Of a stretch of 64,000 nucleotides of DNA, positions 17,201-24,241 are shown one piece after another (the first letter of the stretch is position 1; the number at the start of each line of letters is the position of its first letter). A program made the translations under genes and the position numbers. This DNA is from Streptomyces sp. CB01201. Lineage in GTDB: Bacteria; Actinomycetota; Actinomycetes; Streptomycetales; Streptomycetaceae. The stretch covers positions 62,001 through 126,000 of the forward strand of contig NZ_NNBJ01000017.1 of assembly GCF_002803085.1 (NCBI RefSeq). Direction: 5' to 3'. Below the pieces are notes generated by a model. That model had not been told where the DNA came from, ran no database searches, and was given only the letters and a program-made list of their open reading frames with translations.

Positions 17201-17945
17201 CGACTTCGCGTACGGCTCGGCCGACGAGCCGGAGGAGGCGCTCAGCGGGGTCGATCTGCGCATACCGGCCGGGCAGACCGTCGCCTTCGTCGGCGAGACC
17301 GGTGCGGGCAAGTCCACCCTCGTCAAGCTGGTCGCGCGCTTCTACGACCCGACCGGCGGGCGGGTCACCGCCGACGGCACGGACCTGCGCGACCTGGACA
17401 TCACCGCCTACCGGCACCGGCTCGGCGTGGTCCCGCAGGAGGCGTACCTCTTCGAGGGCACGGTCCGCGACGCCATCGCCTACGGCCGCCCCGACGCGAG
17501 CGACGCCGAGGTGGAGGCGGCGGCCCGTGCGGTCGGCGCCCACGACATGATCGCCACGCTCGACGGCGGCTATCTGCACCAGGTCGCCGAGCGCGGCCGC
17601 AACCTCTCCGCCGGGCAGCGCCAGCTGATCGCGCTGGCCCGTGCCGAGCTGGTGGACCCGGACATCCTGCTGCTCGACGAGGCGACGGCCGCGCTCGACC
17701 TCGCGACGGAGGCCCAGGTCAACCAGGCGACCGAGCGGCTCACGGGGCGCCGCACCACCCTGGTCGTGGCCCACCGCCTGACCACGGCGGCCCGGGCGGA
17801 CCGGGTGATCGTGATGGACGGGGGCCGGGTTGCCGAGGACGGTACGCACGACGAACTCCTCGCCGCGGACGGCAAGTACGCCCGCCTGTGGCGCACGTTC
17901 ATCGGCCTCCCCGACGAGGAGGGCGAGCCCCTCGCAGCCCGCTGA
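14205..17945 (+). CDS. Fused two-unit ABC exporter (multidrug type)
   Basis: One polypeptide of about 1246 residues carries two complete ABC exporter halves, TMD-NBD-TMD-NBD; most bacterial exporters of this type are two separate proteins. The first half has membrane helices at about residues 20-300, Walker A VVGSSGSGKSTVSLLLPRF, signature LSGGQRQRIALARAIL and Walker B LLVLDDATSAVD. The second half begins at about 665, with Walker A FVGETGAGKSTLVKLVARFY, signature LSAGQRQLIALARAEL and Walker B ILLLDEATAALD. The catalytic Glu is Asp in the first NBD but normal in the second, an asymmetry typical of heterodimeric exporters with one degenerate site. The GTG at 14205 has GGGAGG 6 nt upstream. The cargo is unknown. 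Confidence 0.9.
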   Translation: MTEGAQQGWARRLTGYAWRYRRNVVLALGSSLGGMAVMALVPLITKVVIDDVIGAHTRSLAVWTGLLIACAAVVYGLTYIRRYYGGRLALDVQHDLRTEMYRTITRLDGRRQDELSTGQVVGRATSDLQLIQGLLFMLPMTIGNVLLFVISIVIMAWLSPLLTLVALAVAPALWFIAKRSRTRLFPATWYAQGQAAAVAGVVDGAVSGVRVVKGFGQEDQETGKLREVGRKLFAGRLRTVKLNARYTPALQAVPALGQVAMLALGGWLATRGQITLGTFVAFSTYLAQLVGPVRMLAMVLTVGQQARAGVERVLELIDTEPSMRDGSKELSPDAPATVEFDDVSFGYDAERPVLKGFSLDIRPGETVAVVGSSGSGKSTVSLLLPRFYDVEHGAVLVGGHDVRELTLSSLRAAIGLVPEDSFLFSDTVGANIAYGKPDATQEEIEKAARAAQADRFIAELPKGYDTTVGEHGLTLSGGQRQRIALARAILTDPRLLVLDDATSAVDARVEHEIHEALKSVMAGRTTLLIAHRRSTLALADRIAVLDGGRLAAIGTHDELQRDSALYRRLLTDPDELGAVSPGHTPPAPHTGDEDHSVRDELDAEYDVERGITPPLWIREEKTESAAPGGMPATPELLAQVEALPPATDVPAIDEAKAVRAEDSYGLRRLLHGFGLPLLVSLLLVAIDAGGSLILPILIRHGIDQGVTQLALGAVWAASGLALLTVTIQWLAQTGETRMTGRTGERVLYTLRLKIFAQLQRLGLDYYERELTGRIMTRMTTDVDALSTFLQTGLVTAFVSVVTFFGIMVALLVIDIQLALVVFATLPFLVVGTYVFRKKSVQAYELARERVSVVNADLQESVSGLRIVQAFRREHDGSARFAGRSDHYRQARVRGQWLISVYFPFVQLLSSVAAAAVLIVGAHRVDGGTLTTGALVAYLLYIDLFFAPVQQLSQVFDGYQQAAVSLKRIQELLREKTSTAEAAEPLDVLSLRGEIAFENVDFAYGSADEPEEALSGVDLRIPAGQTVAFVGETGAGKSTLVKLVARFYDPTGGRVTADGTDLRDLDITAYRHRLGVVPQEAYLFEGTVRDAIAYGRPDASDAEVEAAARAVGAHDMIATLDGGYLHQVAERGRNLSAGQRQLIALARAELVDPDILLLDEATAALDLATEAQVNQATERLTGRRTTLVVAHRLTTAARADRVIVMDGGRVAEDGTHDELLAADGKYARLWRTFIGLPDEEGEPLAAR

Positions 17946-17989
17946 GCCACCTGCCCGGGGCACGTTGCCCACCCTCCTACCCCGGGGTT

Positions 17990-18292
17990 GGTCGGGTTCC
18001 GGCCCCGTGGGCTCCGCCCCCAGACCCCCGTTCGCGCGCTTTCCCACCCACCTCCCGTGCGGCGGGGTCAAGAGGTCCGGCCCCTGGGGCTCCGCCCCAG
18101 ACCCCGTTCGCGCAGCTGAGGATGCCCATGCCACCGGCGCCGCCAGGGGCGCGGGGAACTGCGCGAGCAACCACGCACGGTGCGAGGCCGATGGAGGGTT
18201 GAGGGGCGCGGGGAACTGCGCGAGAAGCGGGCGCGGTCCGCGGACGAGAACGGGGTTGGGGGCGCGGGGAACTGCGCGAACAATGCCGGGCG
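17990..18292. repeat. Intergenic repeat block with three GCGCGGGGAACTGCGCGA units
   Basis: No gene is seen between the ABC exporter and the next small secreted protein (17946-18391). The block holds two GGGGCTCCGCCCC hairpins (about 18010 and 18088), each followed by a CCCCGTTCGCGC-like tail, then three copies of GGGGCGCGGGGAACTGCGCG at about 18148, 18201 and 18258. It is the same repeat family as at 4276-4740. The hairpins may terminate the exporter transcript. Confidence 0.8.
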
Positions 18293-18391
18293 CGGACAGC
18301 CGGGTGGGCCGCCACCCCCCCACCCTGAGAACCGTCGGACGACTTACCGCGTCCCTCCCCTCGTACGCGCACGTGACGGAAGGGTGCAAGC

Positions 18392-18799
18392 GTGTTCGAT
18401 GGGGTGAGATTGAGCGGCTCAGCGCGCCCAGGGCGCATAGGGCCCGTGCTGGCCGTGCTCGCGGCGGGTGGCCTGGTCGTGTTCGGGCCGGCCGGCGGCA
18501 GCGCGGACGCGGCGGCGGCCTGCGCGGGGCGGCCGGTGAAGACGGTGGGGTTCGGCGCGGGCGAGCTGCGCCTCTACAAGGGCAACGGGTACGCGTGCGC
18601 GGTGACCGCCGCGAAGAACCCCGGGGCGCGGCGCCGGATGTCGGTGACGATCCAGGCCCGGGGCAGCGCCCCGGCCGGCGACTCCGGCGCCTATACGCGC
18701 CTCGCGGGCCCCGTCACCGTGCACGCCGGCAGCCGCTGCGTCCGGGCCACCGGCGCGATATCGGGCGGCGGCTCGGCCCAGACGGGCTGGGTCTGCTGA
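18392..18799 (+). CDS. Small secreted protein, spore-associated-protein-like
   Basis: This 135-residue protein has an N-terminal export signal: basic residues, then a hydrophobic stretch (about 17-40) ending near SADAAAACAG. The mature part has four cysteines. LYKGNGYACAVTAAKNPGA, GAYTRLAGPVTVHAGSRCV and SGGGSAQTGW resemble the layout I know from streptomycete spore-associated proteins, namely a GY-CAV block, an AGPV-V block, then CV. The match is from memory and moderate. GGAAGGG lies 7 nt before the GTG start. The gene stands alone between a repeat block and a secreted peptidase. Confidence 0.75.
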   Translation: MFDGVRLSGSARPGRIGPVLAVLAAGGLVVFGPAGGSADAAAACAGRPVKTVGFGAGELRLYKGNGYACAVTAAKNPGARRRMSVTIQARGSAPAGDSGAYTRLAGPVTVHAGSRCVRATGAISGGGSAQTGWVC

Positions 18800-18915
18800 C
18801 CGGCCGCTGAAAGGCCACCCGTGGGGAACAACCGGGTCTGGCGGGGCCGGTGTTGACACCGCTAGGTTCGCGAGGCCACGTTCCGAGCCCACAGGGGCCC
18901 CACAGGGGAGTGTGA

Positions 18916-20322
18916 ATGCGCAAGGCGTTCAGATGGCTGCTGTCGCTGGCCGTGCTGATAGGCACGCTGACCGCGACGGGAGCCACGGCAGGGGCGGCCA
19001 CCGCCGCCGAGCCGGACATCAAGGACCGCATCCTGGCGATACCCGGGATACGTCTCATAGAAGAGAAGCCCTACACCGGCTACCGCTACTTCGTCCTCTC
19101 CATCACGCAGCCGGTCGACCACCACAATCCGTACAGCCGGGCCACCTTCCAGCAGCGCTTCACCCTGCTGCACAAGGACACCGACCGCCCGACGGTGATG
19201 TACACCAGCGGTTACGACGTCTCGACGACCCCCAGCCGCAGCGAGCCGACGCAGATCGTCGACGGCAACCAGGTCTCCGTCGAGTACCGCTACTTCCCGC
19301 AGTCCCGGCCGCAGCCCACCGACTGGTCCAAGGACGACATCTGGCAGGCGGCGAGCGACCAGCACGCCATCTTCCGGGCCCTGAAGCCGATCTACACGAA
19401 GAACTGGCTGACCACGGGCGGCTCCAAGGGCGGCATGACGGCCACGTACTACAAGCGCTTCTACCCGCGTGACATGGACGGCGTCGTCGCGTACGTGGCC
19501 CCCAACGACGTGGTGAACAACGAGGATTCGGCCTACGACCGGTTCTTCACGTCGGTCGGCACCAAGGAGTGCCGCGACAAGCTGGAGGGCGTGCAGCGCG
19601 AGGCGCTCGTGCGGCGGACGTCCCTGGAGAAGAAGTACCGGGACTACGCGACCGCGAACGGCTACACCTTCACGACGGTCGGCTCCCTCGACAAGGCCTA
19701 CGAGGCGGTCGTGCTCGACTACGTCTGGGGCTTCTGGCAGTACCACCTGCTGGCCGAGTGCTCCACGATCCCGGCGGACGCGGCGCACGCCACCGACCAG
19801 GCGATCTGGGACTCGATCGACACGATCTCGGGCTACTCCTTCTACACCGACCAGGGCCTCGCCCCCTACACGGCGTACTACTACCAGGCCGGTACGCAGC
19901 TGGGCTCGCCCACCATCAAGCAGCCCTGGCTCGGCAAGCTGAGCCGCTACGGCTACCAGCCGCCGCGCAACTTCGTACCCCGGGACATCCCGATGCGGTT
20001 CCAGCCGTGGGCGATGGCGGACGTCGACGGGTGGGTCAAGCACCACGCGGACCACATGCTGTACGTCTACGGCCAGAACGACCCGTGGGGCGCCGAGCGG
20101 TTCTCGCTCGGTGCGGGGGCGCGTGACTCCTACGTCTACACGGTCCCGGGCGGCAACCACGGCTCCAAGGTGGGCGCGCTGCCGGCCACGCAGAAGGCCG
20201 CGGCGACGGCCGCGATCCTCCGCTGGGCGGGGCTGCCCTCGGCCCCCGCGAAGCCGCGGGCGTCCTTCGACGCGACCCTGGACGCAACGCCGCCGAACCG
20301 GGCGGGGGCCCTGCGCCCCTAA
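18916..20322 (+). CDS. Secreted S37-family prolyl/tripeptidyl aminopeptidase
   Basis: This 468-residue secreted serine peptidase belongs to family S37, the PS-10 or prolyl tri/tetrapeptidyl aminopeptidase group of streptomycetes. The signal peptide covers about residues 1-35, with Ala-rich cleavage near AGAATAAEPD. The catalytic Ser is in WLTTGGSKGGMTATYY, and the probable Asp and His are in YVYGQNDPWGAERF and VPGGNHGSKVGALP. AGGGGAG precedes the ATG by 5 nt. Such enzymes trim N-terminal peptides outside the cell for nutrition. The C-terminal 25 residues are Pro/Ala-rich. It is convergent with a lipoprotein gene; the spacer holds an element with long inverted ends. Confidence 0.9.
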   Translation: MRKAFRWLLSLAVLIGTLTATGATAGAATAAEPDIKDRILAIPGIRLIEEKPYTGYRYFVLSITQPVDHHNPYSRATFQQRFTLLHKDTDRPTVMYTSGYDVSTTPSRSEPTQIVDGNQVSVEYRYFPQSRPQPTDWSKDDIWQAASDQHAIFRALKPIYTKNWLTTGGSKGGMTATYYKRFYPRDMDGVVAYVAPNDVVNNEDSAYDRFFTSVGTKECRDKLEGVQREALVRRTSLEKKYRDYATANGYTFTTVGSLDKAYEAVVLDYVWGFWQYHLLAECSTIPADAAHATDQAIWDSIDTISGYSFYTDQGLAPYTAYYYQAGTQLGSPTIKQPWLGKLSRYGYQPPRNFVPRDIPMRFQPWAMADVDGWVKHHADHMLYVYGQNDPWGAERFSLGAGARDSYVYTVPGGNHGSKVGALPATQKAAATAAILRWAGLPSAPAKPRASFDATLDATPPNRAGALRP

Positions 20323-20356
20323 CCCCCTGGGGCTCCGCCCCAAACCCCGGGAGTTC

Positions 20357-20608
20357 GCCCCGCCCCGCCCTTTCCCTAAACCCTCCGGGGGTTGAAGGAC
20401 ACTGGGGGCTCCGCCCCCAGACCCCCGTTCGCGCAGGCTGGGTACGCCTGTGCGGGCCCGCACCAAGGTCTTTAGGGGCGCGGGGAACTGCGCGACCAGC
20501 CACGCACGGTCCGCAGCCGAACCAGGGGGCCCGCGGGCGCAGCCCCCGGAAGCCCACCCACCCCCACTTCTACCCCCCGGAGGGTTTAGGGAAGGGGCGG
20601 GGCGGGGC
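20357..20608. repeat. 252-bp MITE-like element with 35-bp inverted ends
   Basis: The left end (20357-20391, starting GCCCCGCCCCGCCC and ending CTCCGGGGG) and the reverse complement of 20574-20608 agree at 34 of 35 positions. Inside are a GGGGGCTCCGCCCCC hairpin (about 20404) and one GGGGCGCGGGGAACTGCGCG unit (about 20475). No coding potential and no clear target-site duplication are visible. The element fills the gap between two convergent genes and could also serve as a bidirectional terminator. Confidence 0.8.
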
Positions 20609-20622
20609 CAAAACCCGGCGGG

Positions 20623-21216
20623 CTAGGCGCGCCGGGCGCAGCCCACCGGGGGCTGGGGGCCGGCCAGGGCGACGTACAGCGTGGTGGACGGCGGGCACAG
20701 CGCCCGGCGGGCCACCGCCGACGCCACCCGGTGCTGGGGCGCCCGCGCCCCCGACCCGTCGCACGGAGTCTCCCGCACCTGGTCCGACCCTGTCGCGTAC
20801 ACACAGTCCCCCACCACCGTGAAGGGCCCGCCCCCCGCCCCGGGGTCCCCGGGATGCGGGGGCTCCAGGTTCCGCATACAGGCGTAACCCCGGGCAGCAG
20901 GCGTCCCCTCGGACACGTACAGCACGAAGTCCGTGGCGAGCGGGCAGTCGACGGCCGCCCCCGCCGCAACCGCCCCCGCCCGGCGGACCAGCACCCTCGC
21001 CGCCGCCCGCTCGCTCGTGCAGGACACCTCCAAGAAGGCCGGCGAACTCGCCACCCCCTCGCGGGCGGCGCACCCACCGGTGTCGAGGAACGTCGGCGCG
21101 GGGCTCGGCGCCGACGTCGGCGAGGGCGTGCTGTCGGCCACCGGCCCGGCACCCCGGCACCCGACCACCACGAGCACCAACAGGCACACCAACCCTGCCC
21201 AACGGAACGTACGCAT
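20623..21216 (-). CDS. Lipoprotein of unknown function
   Basis: This 197-residue protein has a type II signal peptide: MRTFRW, a hydrophobic run, then the lipobox LVVVGC near residue 20. A Ser/Pro/Thr-rich linker follows. The remaining part has about seven further cysteines, including DTGGCAAREGV, EVSCTSERAAARV, AVDCPLATDFVLYVSEGTP and GYACMRNLEPPH. That spacing suggests disulfides in an extracellular domain. The ATG at 21216 has GGGGGAAG upstream; longer in-frame starts would hide the signal peptide. I do not recognise the domain. It lies downstream of the GH3 gene on the same strand with a gap of about 108 bp. Confidence 0.8.
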   Translation of the reverse strand: MRTFRWAGLVCLLVLVVVGCRGAGPVADSTPSPTSAPSPAPTFLDTGGCAAREGVASSPAFLEVSCTSERAAARVLVRRAGAVAAGAAVDCPLATDFVLYVSEGTPAARGYACMRNLEPPHPGDPGAGGGPFTVVGDCVYATGSDQVRETPCDGSGARAPQHRVASAVARRALCPPSTTLYVALAGPQPPVGCARRA

Positions 21217-21324
21217 ACTTCCCCCCGGATACGGCTCAAGCCTGTCCCGCCGGAGCGGGCGCACGCCAGGCGTTCGGGGGGCTTTGGGTCACTTGGGGTA
21301 GTGCGCCGGGTCTGCGTCGTACGC

Positions 21325-23157
21325 CTAGTACGTCAGGCCGTGACCGATCGGGTAGAGGTCGCGCGCAGGGTCGTCGGCCCGGGGCACGGCGACCGGAAGG
21401 CGGCCGCGCGGACGGGCTCGCCCCGCCAACACCCGTGCCGCGGACCGGAGTTCGACATCGGTCCAGCAGTACGTGGCGAGCGAGGCCGCGTACCCGCTCA
21501 GGTACGCGATGTCGTAGGGATTGCGGAGCGCGAGGTGGACCACCGGCACCCCGCTCGCACCGAGCGCGGCCACCAGCTTGCTCTGCGCGCCGCCCGGCCC
21601 CGTGTTGTACGTGCCCACGAGCACCGCGTCCTGGCCGTCGGAAGCCGCCCGCACGGCCGCGTCGATCCGGGCCTGGGACGGCAGCGTGCCCGTACTCAAC
21701 ACCGTTGTGCGGAAGCCGAGTTCGGTGAGCGCGCGGGCCAGCACCTGGGTGGGCGGTCCGGTCGTGCCGGAGGGGGAGTCGGGGTCGGCGCCCACGATCA
21801 GGAGCCGGCGGTGGCTGTGCCGGGAGAGGGGGAGCAGCCCGCGCGGGTTGGCGAGCAGGGTCGTGGTGCGCTCGGCCATCTCGTCGGCGGCGGCCAGATG
21901 GGCCCGGGTGCCGACCGTACGGTCCACGCCCCGCGCGGTGACGTACGGCCGGGCGAACAGCCCTCGCCGCTCCTTGAGTCGCAGGATGCGAAGGAGCGAC
22001 TCGTCCAGGCGGCTCTCGCTCAACTCGCCGCTCGCCACCGCCGCCCGTACCCCGTTGAAGGCCACGTCCAGCTTGGGCGGATCGAGGAGTTGGTCGACGC
22101 CCGCCTTCAGGGCGAGCACGGGCACCCGGTCGTCGCCGTACTTGTCGCGGACGCCCTTCATGCCGAGGGAGTCCGTGATGACGACCCCGTCGAAGCCGAG
22201 CTGCTCGCGCAGGATGCCGGTCAGGATGGGACGGGAGAGGGTCGCGGGGTCGTTGCTCGGGTCGAGCGCCGGGAACTGGATGTGTGCCGTCATGATCGCG
22301 TCGATCCCGGCGGCGATCGCGGCCCGGAACGGCGGCGCGTCGAGCCGGTCCCACTGCTCGCGGGTGTGGGTGATCACCGGGATGCCGGTGTGGCTGTCGA
22401 CGCTGGTGTCGCCGTGCCCGGGGAAGTGCTTGGCGGTGGCCGCGACCGAGGAGTCCTGGTAGCCGCGCACCTCGGCGGCGACCATACGGGCCACGGCGGC
22501 GGGATCCGCGCCGAAGGACCGTACGCCGATGACCGGGTTGGCCGGGTTGATGTTCACGTCCGCGTCGGGGGAGTAGTCCTGCCGGATGCCGATCGCCGCG
22601 AGTTCGGCGCCCGAGATGCGGCCGAGCGTGCGGGCGTCCTCCGTCGAGCCGCCCGCCCCCATCGCCATCGCGCCCGGGAAGAGCGTGGCCGGCGCGCCGA
22701 CCCGGCACACCGCCCCGTGCTCCTGGTCGGTGGCGATGAGCAGCGGCACCGGTACGCGCTGGGCGAGCCCGGCGGCCTGGATGCCGTTGGACAGCCCCGC
22801 GATCTGGTGCGGATCGCGGGTGTTGTGCGCCCAGCTGAAGTAGATGATGCCGCCGACGTGGTACTTCGCGATCAGCTCGGCGGCATCGCGCACGCCGAGC
22901 TCGCGGAGGTTGGCGTCGATGTCCGCCTGGTCGGGGGCGGTCGCGGAGTGCCCGTAGACCCGAGTGACGAAGAGCTGCCCGATCTTCTCCTCGACCGACA
23001 TGCGGCCGATGAGCGCGCGCAGGCGGCGATCGGTGCCGATGGCGTCCGACGCGTCCGACGCCCGGGCGGGGAGCCCGGGGCCGAGGGCGGTCATGGCGGC
23101 CGCGGCGGCGGCGGTGGTCAGGAGGCTGCGTCTTGAGGTGCGGTGCTGCTGGTGCAC
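21325..23157 (-). CDS. Tat-exported glycoside hydrolase family 3 protein
   Basis: This GH3 enzyme of about 610 residues resembles beta-N-acetylhexosaminidases. The N-terminus carries RTSRRSLLTTAAAAAAMTAL, a twin-arginine signal, so it is exported folded. The NagZ-type motif AKHFPGHGDTSVDSHTGIP is present near residue 235, and the nucleophile Asp is in DGVVITDSLGMKGV near 325. A GH3 C-terminal domain follows from about residue 410. Whether it cuts peptidoglycan, chitin or another GlcNAc-containing glycan cannot be told. A GTG at 23157 with GGAAGGAG upstream is the chosen start; the longer ORF to 23217 adds an unlikely extension. Confidence 0.88.
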   Translation of the reverse strand: MHQQHRTSRRSLLTTAAAAAAMTALGPGLPARASDASDAIGTDRRLRALIGRMSVEEKIGQLFVTRVYGHSATAPDQADIDANLRELGVRDAAELIAKYHVGGIIYFSWAHNTRDPHQIAGLSNGIQAAGLAQRVPVPLLIATDQEHGAVCRVGAPATLFPGAMAMGAGGSTEDARTLGRISGAELAAIGIRQDYSPDADVNINPANPVIGVRSFGADPAAVARMVAAEVRGYQDSSVAATAKHFPGHGDTSVDSHTGIPVITHTREQWDRLDAPPFRAAIAAGIDAIMTAHIQFPALDPSNDPATLSRPILTGILREQLGFDGVVITDSLGMKGVRDKYGDDRVPVLALKAGVDQLLDPPKLDVAFNGVRAAVASGELSESRLDESLLRILRLKERRGLFARPYVTARGVDRTVGTRAHLAAADEMAERTTTLLANPRGLLPLSRHSHRRLLIVGADPDSPSGTTGPPTQVLARALTELGFRTTVLSTGTLPSQARIDAAVRAASDGQDAVLVGTYNTGPGGAQSKLVAALGASGVPVVHLALRNPYDIAYLSGYAASLATYCWTDVELRSAARVLAGRARPRGRLPVAVPRADDPARDLYPIGHGLTY

Positions 23158-23371
23158 GTGCGTCGCTCCTTCCGGCGGTGGTACCCGGCGAACCAGGAAA
23201 ATGGAAGAAACTTCCAAACTGAACCGATATCCGGAAAGTTATTGTCAGTCAAGGCTATGCGCACGGGCGCCGTCCGGCGTGGCTGGTGGCGGCAAGTGGG
23301 AGGGGGCTCCGCGGCCGACCCCGTGGCACGCGTCGCCTCTCCCCATTGCCGCCCCGGAGGCCGGGCCCGGT

Positions 23372-23827
23372 CTACCAGGCCGCGCCCGCGACCTGCCGGG
23401 TCGTGGCGTTGAGCCGGTTGAAGAGATTGGTCACGCCGATCATGAGGACCAGCGAGGCCAGCCCCTTCTCGTCGTAGTGCCGGGCGGCCTCGTCCCAGAC
23501 CTCGTCGGACACCGCGTCCGGCCGGTCGGCGAGCCGGGTGGCCGCCTCGGTCAGCGCGAGGGCCGCGCGCTCGGCGTCCGAGAAGTACGGCGCCTCGCGC
23601 CAGGCGACGACGGTGGCCAGCTTGTCCTCGCCGACCCCGCCCTTGCGGGCCTGCTTGACCCCCTGGTCGATGCACGGGGCGCACCCGTTGATCTGGCTGG
23701 CCCGCAGATGCACCAGCTCCAGCGTGGACTCGTCCACCCCGCCCTCCTTCGCGGCCTTGAGCACGCCGAGGACGGCGGGCAGCGCGCTGGGGATGACCTG
23801 GACGGGGTTCGTCATACGTGCCTGCAT
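23372..23827 (-). CDS. Carboxymuconolactone decarboxylase/AhpD-like protein
   Basis: This 151-residue helical protein belongs to the AhpD/CMD superfamily. The redox pair CAPC is in LRASQINGCAPCIDQGVKQ near residue 55, and IGVTNLFNRLNATTR near the C-terminus is typical of the YP_-like AhpD subgroup. The His that usually follows the CxxC by four residues is replaced by Gly here. Peroxidase activity of the classic type is therefore doubtful. The ATG at 23827 has AGGAG 8 nt upstream; the longer frame to 24001 is rejected. It is probably monocistronic. Confidence 0.85.
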   Translation of the reverse strand: MQARMTNPVQVIPSALPAVLGVLKAAKEGGVDESTLELVHLRASQINGCAPCIDQGVKQARKGGVGEDKLATVVAWREAPYFSDAERAALALTEAATRLADRPDAVSDEVWDEAARHYDEKGLASLVLMIGVTNLFNRLNATTRQVAGAAW

Positions 23828-24019
23828 GGCGGTGGCTCCTGTGTGTAGTGGGTGGCGTGGGAGGTGTCTCCGTTCGCCTTCACTGCACTGACCGAGCGGA
23901 GCCGCGAAATGTGACAGCCTCGCCGAAATTCTTTCCGCGAGTGCCGGACGGGGCATGACGTACGGCTCCCACGTGCGCCCCCCGTCCCGCGAAATCCGCA
24001 AACGCGAGCGGCGGCCCCG

Positions 24020-24241
24020 CTACCAGCGCCCCCCATGCCGGACGGCCTTCTCCCTCAGCCATGCGCGTACCTCTCCCTCCTCCTGGGCGGAGGCGGTGCG
24101 CAGATCACGCGCGGCGATCGTCGCGACGAAGTACACGAACCGGACGCGCCGCCAGTCACCGTCCGTGCCGATCACCTTGCCGGGCCCGTACACGTCCGTC
24201 CCGGTGTGGGCGACGTATGCCCCCACGTCGTGGGCTCCCAT
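24020..24241 (-). CDS. Small hypothetical protein
   Basis: This is a 73-residue soluble protein. The first half, HDVGAYVAHTGTDVYGPGK and VIGTDGDWRRVRFVYFVA, looks like a small beta-barrel; the second half is helical and charged. A purine-rich GAGAGGCGG lies 5 nt before the ATG. I do not recognise the family. A transposase gene ends only 23 bp upstream of its start on the same strand, so the natural promoter may have been displaced by an insertion. Confidence 0.6.
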   Translation of the reverse strand: MGAHDVGAYVAHTGTDVYGPGKVIGTDGDWRRVRFVYFVATIAARDLRTASAQEEGEVRAWLREKAVRHGGRW

